From NCBI GenBank assembly GCA_041821185.1, contig JBGUBD010000004.1:124001-188000 (forward strand): DNA of 64,000 bases. Direction: 5' to 3'. A model generated the notes under the pieces. It saw only the letters and a program-made list of their open reading frames with translations, ran no database searches and was not told the DNA's origin. Both the position numbers and the translations under genes were made by a program. The DNA is from Phycisphaerales bacterium AB-hyl4 (GTDB lineage: Bacteria; Planctomycetota; Phycisphaerae; Phycisphaerales; Phycisphaeraceae). Below are positions 27,906-36,735 of the stretch, piece after piece. The stretch's first letter is position 1; each line of letters begins with the position of its first letter.

Positions 27906-28247
27906 CGCGCAACGTGGGGTGCCCGCCACATCGGCGAACAACTGCAACTGCACCTGCATCGCGTCATCGCCAGCCTGCAACGTCAGTTCAAGCGACTCGG
28001 CCTGTACTGGCGAGGCGCAGCCGATGCGGTGATCGACAAGCGACAGGCCCGGCCGGTCCGTGGCCGCTTCGTCGGCCGCGGCCCAGGCCTGCGTCGCATC
28101 GCCGCGACGCAGGCGCTCGATGGTCAGCCGACCCTTGGCGATGCGAAGCCGGGCAGCCCACTGTGGCGAATGGATCGCCAGGCAGCTATCCGTGATCTCG
28201 ATGCGCGTGTCGTTCCAGAGGATCGGATCGCAGTCGGCGGCAGGCAT
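27905..28247 (-). pseudogene. N-terminal fragment of an unidentified (possibly hydrolase) protein
   Basis: From ATG 28247 the protein begins PAADCDPILWNDTRIEITDS and continues as a beta-rich segment (SLELTLQAGDDAMQVQLQLF) before running into the pseudopilin fragment near 27905. The start resembles the N-terminal beta-sandwich of GH36-type enzymes, but that is weak. The rest of the gene is gone. The gap 28248-28581 is AT-rich near 28430-28490 and probably holds the promoter of the PHP gene; nothing else was seen. Confidence 0.4.
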
Positions 28248-28581
28248 GGTCGAGTACTCCAAGGGTCGCGGTACGGACGCCAGCGTAGCGGGCCAACCGC
28301 TGGTTCGCACACGCCCACGGGCTTGGGTATCGCACGGTACATCAGCCTGGTGTCGTCGTGCCGGTGCTCAAAACATGGGGTTGGCATGCCGGGGGTGCGA
28401 AAATAGCAAAGGGTTACGAATTTGATCTCCCGTCCTTTTGCTATTTTCACTTGCCCCGGTTTACTCCAGTACATAATTCCGTTTTATACTTGCTTCCGGG
28501 AGCTTTCACCGGCGCGGCCATCATGTAAGCGGTGATCTGCCCATCCGCCATTCCTCATCCGTTTCAGCAGGGAGTCCGCTC

Positions 28582-29334
28582 ATGAGCCATGTACCGAACC
28601 GCTACCGCTACGAAACGCACATGCACACCAGTGAAGGTAGTGCTTGCGGCAAGAGTACTGGCGCCGAACTGGCTCGAATGTACGCGAAAGCGGGCTATGC
28701 CGGCATCATCATCACCGACCATTTTTTCAACGGCAACTGCGCCGTCCCCCGTGACCTGCCTTGGGGCGAGCGGGTCGAGCGATTCTGCCTCGGCTATGAA
28801 AACGCCGCCGCCGCCGGCGGGGAACTGAACCTGTCGGTGTTCCTCGGCTGGGAGTACAACTACCGGGGAACGGAGTTTTTGACGTATGGTTTGGACAAAG
28901 CCTTTCTGCTCGCCCACCCCGACATTCTCGATTGGGACGTGGTGACGTACCTCGACGCCATACGCGAGGCGGGTGGTCTGATCAGCCAGGCTCACCCGTT
29001 TCGGCAGCGGCCGTATATCGAGCACACCCGGCTGTTTCACAACCATGTCGATGCTGCCGAGGTCTACAACGCCTCGGACTGCGACGCGTGGAATGACATG
29101 GCCTGTCGATATGTGGCGATGAACAACCTCATGCACACCGCCGGCTCGGACACGCATCACGTTTCGCGTTCGCCGCTGTCGGGCCTCGGCTTCGATCGGC
29201 CGCTGCACACGATCGAAGAATTCATCGCCGCGGTGCGAGCCGGCGACGGCGTCGTCCTGCGCGACATCGAGAATCCGCTGGTTCCCGTCACGGCAGCGCC
29301 GTCACCCGCGGCGGACGACCAAGCCGGAGCGTGA
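28582..29334 (+). CDS. PHP-domain metal-dependent phosphoesterase
   Basis: Start ATG 28582 follows GGGAG. The 250-residue protein shows the PHP metal-binding motifs in order: HMHTSEGS (residues 13-20), ITDHFF (near 49), SQAHPFRQRP (near 136) and GSDTHHVS (near 190). PHP proteins hydrolyse phosphoesters using two or three metal ions; relatives include histidinol phosphatase and PolC/DNA polymerase PHP domains. No signal peptide is visible, so it acts in the cytoplasm, perhaps on a sugar phosphate. It is a single gene, convergent with the fucosidase-like gene. Confidence 0.8.
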   Translation: MSHVPNRYRYETHMHTSEGSACGKSTGAELARMYAKAGYAGIIITDHFFNGNCAVPRDLPWGERVERFCLGYENAAAAGGELNLSVFLGWEYNYRGTEFLTYGLDKAFLLAHPDILDWDVVTYLDAIREAGGLISQAHPFRQRPYIEHTRLFHNHVDAAEVYNASDCDAWNDMACRYVAMNNLMHTAGSDTHHVSRSPLSGLGFDRPLHTIEEFIAAVRAGDGVVLRDIENPLVPVTAAPSPAADDQAGA

Positions 29335-29501
29335 CGGTGCGTCCACATCTGGAGCGATCCACTCAGCGCCGGCCAACTTGGCGAAAGTGCTGTGCGACGC
29401 TCCGTGGACTTCCTTTTCCCCTCCCTCATCAACAACAACTGTGGGCGATGGGCCCGGCAACGAAAGCGGCGCATCCTGAAGCGGTGCGGAATTCGCTTAT
29501 C

Positions 29502-29511
29502 GGGGGGGGGG
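29502..29511 (+). repeat. Run of ten G
   Basis: A ten-base G homopolymer lies ten bases after the stop of the minus-strand fucosidase-like gene, inside the 186-base convergent gap 29335-29520. No gene or terminator was seen in the gap. The run could vary in length or be a sequencing weak point. Confidence 0.6.
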
Positions 29512-29520
29512 CGACGCAGT

Positions 29521-31572
29521 CTACGCCTGCTCGAACACGACCATCTGGTGACACTGCAGTGTCGGGATTTCGCAGACAAGACGGTTTCCGTCCCGGTGGG
29601 TCTCCAGCGGCTCCCCCTGTGGCTCGAGTTTGACACAGGCAACCGGGTGCGGCGGCTGAATCGACACGCGAACGTCGTGTAGCGGAGTCAAGTCATCCAC
29701 CACCTCCACCGCTTGACGACCAACCCCACCCCGGTTGATCGTGTTCGCATAAATCAGGTGCAGCACACTTCGCTTCTTGGTCGGCTGGTGCATGAAAGTG
29801 ACCCGGCCGGTCGTCGGAATATTCTGCACTTCGACGCTACGAGGCCCGCCAAGAGCACGGTCGATCGCCGCATGCAGAAACTCCCGCAACGGGACCGCAC
29901 CGTACGCGGCATAGGCGCTGAACACGCGATGAGCAAGATAGAGCGTCCGGCCATGCTCGACACCCAGGGCGTACCCCGACGCCTCGGGTCGAGGCGGGGC
30001 GTGCTGATGGCTGCAGAAATGCTCGGCTGTGCGATTGTAGTAGGGGTCATACACCTCGCCCAGCGATTCCCCGGCGGCAGGTGTGATACGCTGAGAACCG
30101 AGATACATCACCATCGGATCGCTCACATATGCAGGCCGCAACGGCTCAATCGGCACTGCAAAGTCGGGCGAGAACGCACTCGGGCCATGATGCTCGGCGC
30201 CCAGTTCGAGGCCAAAACCCGAGCCGTCGGCACGCAGCCCGCTCTCGCCGCTGAGCAGCAGTCGACCGCCCCTGTCGACATAGTTACGAAGCTTTTCCTC
30301 AAGCTTTGGTCCGAGCCGGATTTCGTCGGGCAGAATCAACAGGCGGTATGGCTCGAAGTCCATTTCGGCGTCGATCACATCGAAAAGGTAATGTCCCTCA
30401 AGCAGCGCCCGAACGGCGCCGGTGTCTGGTGCGCACGCGTCCCGCCCATGCCCAGGGTCGATAGCCTTGCAGGCCTCGGCCGAAAGCAGGGCAATGTCTG
30501 AAATGCTCTGGACATGATCGCACCAAGGCTCTTTCGCTTCGACTTCGGCGTATGCTTTGCCAATCAAACGGTAAGTGCTCTCATCAAGCCGGCCGTGCGG
30601 GGGCAGCTGGTCCCCAATCGAACACTTCGCCCCGTAGGCAAGCATGGCCGAGCACTCGTAACGCAGGGCGTTGAGGCTTTTGTAGCCGCCGAATTCGCCC
30701 CAAGTGGTGTGGAATTTGCCTGTCATTCCCAAAACATCGTGAGACACGATTTGTTTGGCGTACTTTGCTGATAGTGGAAAATGGTCGTACCCCCACCCGC
30801 CGGTCGGCAGTGACTCCAATTCGAGATGACTGAAGTGGCGCAGCACCTCTGTCTGCCCACGCGTGATGTGGCCGCTATTGTGAAACACCCGCCGGTTCGG
30901 GTTGTCTCGGCGGATCGAATCGGTGGTGCGACGATAGTAACGGTCAAGCGCAAGGCTGTTTGCCCGGCGACGATCCGCCTCACGGGTCGCGTCAAGCCCC
31001 TGTTCGCGCATGACGTTCAATCCGGCCTCACTGCAAGAGTGATGCTGAGCGACTATGTCGAGGAAAATGCCGTCGCAATCGGGAAACAATTCCACCACTT
31101 CTTCGATCTGTTCGCAAAGGTAGCCGAGATACGGACTGTGAAAACACATCAGGAACCAGCCAGCCTCAACGGGTGAAGCACCTGCGAGGCGTCCTTCATG
31201 GTCTCGCTCACGCCATTCGGGGTGGAGTTGCCCCGCCAGGTTGTCCAGCCCGGCGGAAAGGTAGATCGGGACGCGGATGTCGGCCTCTTTGCAGGCGTCG
31301 TACTGCCGGCGCAGAAGGTCGAACGAGAGTGTCGGATGCATTCGGCCCACCTTCGTGGGATGATAGCTCCAGCCGTGATGGCACTTGGCGAACAGCGTGA
31401 CCGAGTCGACCCGAGCATGTTGGAGCGTCTGCTGAAACTGTTTTGCATCGAATTGGACTGCCACACTCGGGATCGCCGGCGAAGTGTGAAAGTCCAGGTG
31501 TACCTGCCGAAAGCGCAGACTATCGCTGGATGACGCAGTTGAAGTCGTAGTAGGCATAGGGATTGACATCAT
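29521..31572 (-). CDS. Alpha-L-fucosidase-like hydrolase with GATase-like domain (GH151/GH29-like)
   Basis: The 683-residue protein has a TIM barrel (about 20-350) and a beta-galactosidase trimerisation (GATase-like) domain (about 360-570), with a small beta domain at the end. The barrel opens with RFRQVHLDFHTSP and VDSVTLFAKCHHGWSYHPT, and includes FPDCDGIFLDIVAQHH, where Asp could be the nucleophile. In the second domain YRLLILPDEIRLGPKLEEKL and GGRLLLSGESGLR are typical. The barrel opening resembles GH151/GH29-type fucosidases; GH42-like alternatives remain. There is no signal peptide. It is divergent from a GntR/LacI regulator 150 bases away, which likely controls it. Confidence 0.68.
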   Translation of the reverse strand: MMSIPMPTTTSTASSSDSLRFRQVHLDFHTSPAIPSVAVQFDAKQFQQTLQHARVDSVTLFAKCHHGWSYHPTKVGRMHPTLSFDLLRRQYDACKEADIRVPIYLSAGLDNLAGQLHPEWRERDHEGRLAGASPVEAGWFLMCFHSPYLGYLCEQIEEVVELFPDCDGIFLDIVAQHHSCSEAGLNVMREQGLDATREADRRRANSLALDRYYRRTTDSIRRDNPNRRVFHNSGHITRGQTEVLRHFSHLELESLPTGGWGYDHFPLSAKYAKQIVSHDVLGMTGKFHTTWGEFGGYKSLNALRYECSAMLAYGAKCSIGDQLPPHGRLDESTYRLIGKAYAEVEAKEPWCDHVQSISDIALLSAEACKAIDPGHGRDACAPDTGAVRALLEGHYLFDVIDAEMDFEPYRLLILPDEIRLGPKLEEKLRNYVDRGGRLLLSGESGLRADGSGFGLELGAEHHGPSAFSPDFAVPIEPLRPAYVSDPMVMYLGSQRITPAAGESLGEVYDPYYNRTAEHFCSHQHAPPRPEASGYALGVEHGRTLYLAHRVFSAYAAYGAVPLREFLHAAIDRALGGPRSVEVQNIPTTGRVTFMHQPTKKRSVLHLIYANTINRGGVGRQAVEVVDDLTPLHDVRVSIQPPHPVACVKLEPQGEPLETHRDGNRLVCEIPTLQCHQMVVFEQA

Positions 31573-31686
31573 ACCGATTAAGCTGGAGAGCCTCGCTCCG
31601 CCCCCGTTCCAAAACCGTAAGTGTAGAAAATACAGGCGCCTCGGTTTGGATCACTCCGCGCCATTGTAAAGAAACGCCTTGCGGTC

Positions 31687-31714
31687 TTGACAATCTGGTT
31701 AACTGGGTTAGCAT
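31687..31714 (+). promoter_or_regulatory. Sigma70-type promoter for the regulator at 31722
   Basis: TTGACA at 31687-31692, a 16-base spacer, then TAGCAT at 31709-31714. The start codon is only seven bases after the -10 box, so the message would be leaderless or nearly so, unless a later start or another promoter is used. Confidence 0.45.
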
Positions 31715-31721
31715 AGTTGCC

Positions 31722-32855
31722 ATGGCTCGTACGGAAACCCCTCTTGCTTGCGAAACGCTTGTAGATGCGGTGGATTCGCGCCCGTTCGTGGTGCAGATTC
31801 AGGATCGCCTGCGCGACATGATTCGCCGGCAGGATCTCAAGCCGGGGCAGCAGTTGCCGTCCTTACGGGATCTCTCTCGGCAGACGGGTGTGAGTCTGGG
31901 CATTGTGAAGTTGTCGTTGAGCAAGTTGACGACGGAGGGATACCTTCGCTCTCATCCGGGACGGGGCATTTTCGTCGCATCGCCGCAGCAGGAGCGTCAG
32001 GCCGTCGCATTAGTTTTGCCTGGTCTGGACTTCGATCAGATGCCCAAGATCATTCGCGGCGTGAAGGCCGGCCTCGGCGACAGCTCCCCGCGGCTGCTGA
32101 TGCAGTCGGCTGAGTTCGACTTCAAGCACGAAGTAGATCTGCTTCGCAATCTTGACTCGTCTTTTGTTGCGGGGGCGATCATCTACCCGCCGCCGCTGCC
32201 GGAGATCGTGGAGCATTTGCGTGAGCTGCGCCGGCGCGGCGTGGCGTATGTGCTGGTGGACACGCTGCCGGCGTCGCTGGACGTGGACGCAGTGCTCAGC
32301 GACCGCGTGAAGCTCGGACGGCTGGCGATGACGCACCTGCTGGAGCAGGGGCATCGGCGGATCGGGTTGGTCAAGCACAACGGTCGATCCGTTTCGGACC
32401 GCGAAGTGCGTGAGGGGGTCGATGAAGCTTTGCGAGCGTACGGGCTTGCGACTTCCGACCTGGCGTGTGAAACGGTGGACGTCATGGATCTGAACCCGCG
32501 CGAGCCGTGGGCCAACGGTGAGCGAGCGGCCCGGAAGCTGTTAAGTGAGCACCCGGATCTGACGGCGATGTTGGGCATCAACGACAATCTTTCGCTTGGT
32601 GTGGCGCGGGCCGCCCGCGCCGTGGGGCGACGCGTCCCGGAGGATCTGTCAGTCGTAGCGATCGGCGACCTGCAACAGTTCATGCTGGCGGAACGGCCGA
32701 TCTCGGCGGTCGCCCAGCCGCACGAACAGATGGGCCGGGAGGCCGCCCGCCGCCTGGTCGCGTTGATGGAGGATTCGGCCGGCGAACCGGTGACCAAACG
32801 GCTTGAGCCGAAACTGATCGACCGCGGCAGTGTCATGCCAGCGGTGCGGAAGTAG
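31722..32855 (+). CDS. GntR/LacI-type transcriptional regulator
   Basis: Start ATG 31722 puts the helix-turn-helix at its usual place. The 377-residue protein has an N-terminal GntR domain (about 15-90; SLRDLSRQTGVSLGIVKLSL, wing HPGRGIFVAS) and a LacI-type sensor (about 95-375; LEQGHRRIGLVKHNGRSV, PEDLSVVAIGDLQQFM). The longer frame to 31563 reads into the divergent gene and is unlikely to be translated. It heads the cassette pseudopilin, GH5, PEP-CTERM and ADP-ribosylglycohydrolase-fold gene, and may also control the divergent fucosidase-like gene. Confidence 0.9.
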   Translation: MARTETPLACETLVDAVDSRPFVVQIQDRLRDMIRRQDLKPGQQLPSLRDLSRQTGVSLGIVKLSLSKLTTEGYLRSHPGRGIFVASPQQERQAVALVLPGLDFDQMPKIIRGVKAGLGDSSPRLLMQSAEFDFKHEVDLLRNLDSSFVAGAIIYPPPLPEIVEHLRELRRRGVAYVLVDTLPASLDVDAVLSDRVKLGRLAMTHLLEQGHRRIGLVKHNGRSVSDREVREGVDEALRAYGLATSDLACETVDVMDLNPREPWANGERAARKLLSEHPDLTAMLGINDNLSLGVARAARAVGRRVPEDLSVVAIGDLQQFMLAERPISAVAQPHEQMGREAARRLVALMEDSAGEPVTKRLEPKLIDRGSVMPAVRK

Positions 32856-32923
32856 CGTTCTGCGAATTGTTTGGGATTGCCTTGCGGTGTGGATCGATAT
32901 TGTCCTTTTCAAAGGGTGAACAC

Positions 32924-33628
32924 ATGTCCAAGCGGTCAGCATTTACCTTAATTGAGCTGCTCGTCGTCATATCGATCATCGCATTGCTGATCGCCATACT
33001 GCTGCCCGCATTGGGCGCGGCACGCCGGACGGCGAACCAGATGCGTTGCCTTTCGACACTGCGGCAGATGCAGTTTGCCAGCGAACTTTACGCCGAGGAC
33101 TACAACGACTGGCATGTGCCGGCCCGCACGCGGGCTCCTGCAAGCGTTCCTGAAACGAATTGGTACTGGGGGCGAATCGACGCTTATCGGGAACTGGTCG
33201 GCATGGAGCCCAGCTATGGCTCCATCACTGCCGAATTTGCTTGTCCGGACGCCGAGTATGCATTTGCGAATCCCACCAGTTCAGGTCGGTATGAGTTTCA
33301 ACGCGTCTACGGGGCGAATTATGAGGGGCTTGACGTCTTGGACGGGCGACCGCCCCACTTCGGCTATCGACGCAACGAAATCCGAAGTCCTTCATACAAG
33401 ATCGCTCGTGCGGATGCACTGGACTGGTGGTTCACGTCATGGAACTCAAATCGGTACGTCGACGAAAGCGACATAAACAGCCCGACGATGATCGCCTATC
33501 GCCACCCCAACGAAACGACGAATATCGCTTTTTTTGACGGCCACGCCAGCGCGACCGCGCGCGATGATGTGGCTCGAACAAGGATCACTGCAGCGGAGCA
33601 GGATCGGATCTGGGCGCCGTTGAAGTGA
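32924..33628 (+). CDS. Type II secretion-like pseudopilin
   Basis: Start ATG 32924 follows AAAGGG. The 234-residue protein begins [19 protein letters not shown], then [17 protein letters not shown], with the conserved prepilin site (here Ala, not Gly, before Phe) and Glu at +5. The middle has RCLSTLRQMQFASELYAEDY and the end HPNETTNIAFFDGHASA, the family motif. It is the first structural gene after the regulator. Confidence 0.88.
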   Translation: MSKRSAFTLIELLVVISIIALLIAILLPALGAARRTANQMRCLSTLRQMQFASELYAEDYNDWHVPARTRAPASVPETNWYWGRIDAYRELVGMEPSYGSITAEFACPDAEYAFANPTSSGRYEFQRVYGANYEGLDVLDGRPPHFGYRRNEIRSPSYKIARADALDWWFTSWNSNRYVDESDINSPTMIAYRHPNETTNIAFFDGHASATARDDVARTRITAAEQDRIWAPLK

Positions 33629-33704
33629 AACGGTCCTTTCGGCGACGGAAACCGTGCGACCGGTATCGACGGGTTATCCGCTTTTTGAGAGCGAGGAACA
33701 GTTC

Positions 33705-35861
33705 ATGCGGCATCGGCTACTGACAGGTGTGTTGTTCGTGTTGGGGAGCGCGTGTTTCGCCCTGCCCGGCGCTGCGAGTGATATGACTGCGGATCATCCG
33801 CGCGTAGGCGAAGTGGTGGTTCACGAACAACTCGCCTCGCCTGAGGCTCGAGAGCGGTGGAGCGATGCCGAGTGGGCTCGCGTGGTCGATCAGGGGCCGA
33901 ATGAGGAAACGGTCCTGCGCATCGATGTCCCCGGTGCGCCGGGGGCGGGTGAAGATGGTTCGGTCCAACAGGACGTGTGGGGTCGGGACATTGAAGCGCG
34001 GGCGCGGCGTTTTGAGTTAAGCCGATCATTGGACGTGGATGACTTGCGTGGCTGGCGGGTGAACCTGGTGGCGAGAATTCGCACCGCCGGTGTGCCCGAG
34101 CCCGACGAGCCGTGGGAGGGTGTTCGCCTCGGCTTCAATTATCGCACGGAAACCGGCCGCCGCTACAACCACAACCTCAACGGCCTGCCCGGTGACAGCG
34201 ACTGGTTTGAAGCCCGGCTCGATGGCGCACGCATCCCCGAAGACGGGACGGCCGCCACGGCGTACGTCGGCCTGATGGCCCCGGCGGGCACGATGTGGGT
34301 TGACGAGGTGCGCATCGAACTGGTCGAACCGCCGCTGAGCTACCTCGCCGCGCAGCGCGATGAGACGTTTGAGCAGGAAACCATCTGGCGCGGCGCGGGC
34401 ATTGCCGGCGGAACCGGCGCTCGGCACGGCTGGATCGAACGGTTCGTCAACGACTGGAACATGAATCACGTCAAGGTCTGGGTGCGTTTCCCCTCGCCGG
34501 ACCTGCCCGACGAGGCGTATGCCGAGCAACTGGAGAGTCGGCTTCAGCATCTGGATCGTGCCCTGGATCGGGCGAAGCAAGCGGGCATCAAGGTGATTGC
34601 GCAAGGTTGGTTGCGCAACGAGTGGCGCGATAGCGACCGCGGCGGGACGCACACGGTGTATCTCGATCAGCACGCGCTGGATCGCTTTCTCGATACCTGG
34701 CGGTTGATGGCCGAACGATACAAGGGCAGTGAGGGCATTCTGGGCTATGACCTGTTGAATGAAACCGTGCTTCGCGTGCCGCCGGCCGAGGGATTTCCTG
34801 ATTATGAAGAACTGATTGAAAAGACGGCGGAGATGATTCTTGAGATCGACCCGGACGCGCACTTTTTCGTGCAACCCGAAGAGTGGTGGGGCATGCAGGC
34901 CTTCACGATCCTTCGGCCGGTGAACATCGAGAACGTGACGTACAGCATGCACATGTACGCACCGTTCGCCCTGACGCATCAGGGCGTCGGCACTCGGCAA
35001 CACGCGGGCATCGCATATCCCGGCGAGATCAACGGCGTGTACTGGGACAAGGACATGCTGCGTAAGGCGCTTCAGCCGGCGCGTGACTTTCAACTGGCCC
35101 ACGGCGTACGCATGGAAGTCGGCGAATTCAGTTGCATCCGCTGGGCGCCCGACGGCAGCGCGGCGCGCTGGCTGAACGACGTGATCGAAATTTTCGAGGA
35201 GTACGGCTGGGACTGGACCTACCACGCGATGCTCGACTTCGACGGCTGGAGTGTTGAGCTCGGCGAAGACCCGGACAACACGGACCCGCTCGACGAGCCG
35301 GGCGAAGCCAAGCAGGTGCTGCTGGCCGGCTTTGCGCGGAACGATCCGTCGACCTTCAATCCCCGCCCGGCCGAGCAGGCGGCAGTCGCACCGGGAGATG
35401 TCGTGTTTGAGGCCGACTTTGAAGGCGATCGACCCTTCGCCGGCTGGGAAGGCAGCAGTCGGGCAACGGTGGATGTCGGCTACCAGGGCGGGCAGGCCAT
35501 GCGCGTACACCGTGATGTCGAATCGGGCGAGGGTACGGTTCACGTGCGCAAGACGCTGCCGGTGGAAAAGATGCGCGGCAGTCGTGTGAAACTCGAAGCT
35601 ATGGCCAAGGCCGACGACGTGGCCGAGCCGGCGCAGCGACACAACGGCGTCAAGGTCATGGTGCACATCCAGACGCCGGACGGCTCGGACTACCCGCAGG
35701 CAGGCAACGCCCACGGCACGTTCGATTGGCGCCCGATGCAACGCACGATTTATGTTCCGCGCAACGCCACCGGCGCGTCGCTGATCCTCGGGCTTCAGGA
35801 CACGACCGGCACGGTCTGGTTTGATGACGTGCGTATGACGATCGTCGATGCGCCGAAGTAG
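33705..35861 (+). CDS. Secreted GH5-type glycoside hydrolase with flanking carbohydrate-binding-like domains
   Basis: Start ATG 33705 follows GAGGAA and gives a signal peptide (LLTGVLFVLGSACFALPGAAS). The 718-residue protein has a beta-sandwich (about 40-215), a TIM barrel (about 220-545) and a second CBM4/9-like beta-sandwich (about 570-715; VVFEADFEGDRPFAGWEGSS). The barrel carries EGILGYDLLNETVL (Asn-Glu, acid/base) and GVRMEVGEFSCIRW (Glu, likely nucleophile), the pattern of GH5 and its relatives. A beta-glucan or beta-mannan is the likely substrate class. It sits between a pseudopilin and a PEP-CTERM protein. Confidence 0.78.
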   Translation: MRHRLLTGVLFVLGSACFALPGAASDMTADHPRVGEVVVHEQLASPEARERWSDAEWARVVDQGPNEETVLRIDVPGAPGAGEDGSVQQDVWGRDIEARARRFELSRSLDVDDLRGWRVNLVARIRTAGVPEPDEPWEGVRLGFNYRTETGRRYNHNLNGLPGDSDWFEARLDGARIPEDGTAATAYVGLMAPAGTMWVDEVRIELVEPPLSYLAAQRDETFEQETIWRGAGIAGGTGARHGWIERFVNDWNMNHVKVWVRFPSPDLPDEAYAEQLESRLQHLDRALDRAKQAGIKVIAQGWLRNEWRDSDRGGTHTVYLDQHALDRFLDTWRLMAERYKGSEGILGYDLLNETVLRVPPAEGFPDYEELIEKTAEMILEIDPDAHFFVQPEEWWGMQAFTILRPVNIENVTYSMHMYAPFALTHQGVGTRQHAGIAYPGEINGVYWDKDMLRKALQPARDFQLAHGVRMEVGEFSCIRWAPDGSAARWLNDVIEIFEEYGWDWTYHAMLDFDGWSVELGEDPDNTDPLDEPGEAKQVLLAGFARNDPSTFNPRPAEQAAVAPGDVVFEADFEGDRPFAGWEGSSRATVDVGYQGGQAMRVHRDVESGEGTVHVRKTLPVEKMRGSRVKLEAMAKADDVAEPAQRHNGVKVMVHIQTPDGSDYPQAGNAHGTFDWRPMQRTIYVPRNATGASLILGLQDTTGTVWFDDVRMTIVDAPK

Positions 35862-35953
35862 TGGAATTGCTGTCAGCAGTCTCTTGGGCCGCGTGCTGGT
35901 GCTCGCGGTTTCATCGAAGTTTTTTGTTCATTCACTTATTGAAGGAGGACGGT

Positions 35954-36592
35954 ATGACTCGTGCAATGTTACTCGCACTCGTTCTGTGTACGCTGATGAT
36001 TGCTTCGCCGGCGTTGGCCGACGTGAAAACCTACCGCTATGGCACTGGCTCACAAGCCGGCGTGAACTGGTGGGACACCGGGCACTGGAGCGCCGATGGT
36101 CTGGGGCCGAACTGGGAAAATTACTGGCAAGCAAACCTGCATGGTGTAGGATTTCGCGCGCGAGCGCCGCAATCGATCGGCCAAGGACAGGGGGAATGGC
36201 ACATCTTTGTGACATGGGATACTCGGGATGTCGACCACTACATTACCGGTCTCACGTTTGACTGGTCGCAGACGTCGGGTAGTCGCTCGCTGGACACGAT
36301 CTGGCACGATGTTTTTATCAACGGGAATTTTGACGAGCCGGTGTGGAGCAACCAAGACACCGTACGGAGCGCCAGCGGAAGTGGCGCGGTTTCGTTCAAC
36401 GTGTCGGAGCGTATTGAGAGCATCAGCCTCAGCGTTTCGTCAAGTTCCACGGATAGCTGGATCGGCGACTGGTACGGCGAATTCACCAACGCACAAATCA
36501 CCACCACCCTCATCCCCGAGCCGGCGTCGCTGGGGCTGCTGGCGGTTGGCGGGATGGTGATGCTTGGTGGTCGGCGTCGCCGACAGCGGTGA
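35954..36592 (+). CDS. PEP-CTERM sorting-domain protein
   Basis: Start ATG 35954 follows AAGGAGG. The 212-residue protein has a signal peptide (LLALVLCTLMIASPALA), a beta-rich mature part with several Trp residues, and the tail IPEPASLGLLAVGGMVML with GGRRRR. The tail is the exosortase signal. It follows the GH5 enzyme, so it could anchor or bind substrate at the surface; no family is recognised. A strong terminator follows. Confidence 0.87.
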   Translation: MTRAMLLALVLCTLMIASPALADVKTYRYGTGSQAGVNWWDTGHWSADGLGPNWENYWQANLHGVGFRARAPQSIGQGQGEWHIFVTWDTRDVDHYITGLTFDWSQTSGSRSLDTIWHDVFINGNFDEPVWSNQDTVRSASGSGAVSFNVSERIESISLSVSSSSTDSWIGDWYGEFTNAQITTTLIPEPASLGLLAVGGMVMLGGRRRRQR

Positions 36593-36640
36593 CGCGTATT
36601 CGCCCTCGGCCGGCATTGATCCATAACGTAATGTAACTGG

Positions 36641-36673
36641 ACGCAGAGCGACTGGCAGCGGGTCGCTCTGCGT
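36641..36673 (+). terminator. Intrinsic terminator after the PEP-CTERM gene
   Basis: ACGCAGAGCGAC (36641-36652) and GTCGCTCTGCGT (36662-36673) form a perfect 12-bp stem with a nine-base loop, followed by TTATT. It separates the pseudopilin/GH5/PEP-CTERM unit from the next gene. Confidence 0.8.
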
Positions 36674-36735
36674 TTATTGATATTGACACAACTGCTTCCC
36701 GCAACAACCAGAGTCAGGCGTGCGACACGGATAGC

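Noticed and set aside
34026..35741. 571-codon minus-strand frame opposite GH5
   Set aside because: Antisense artefact; GH5 catalytic motifs are on the plus strand.
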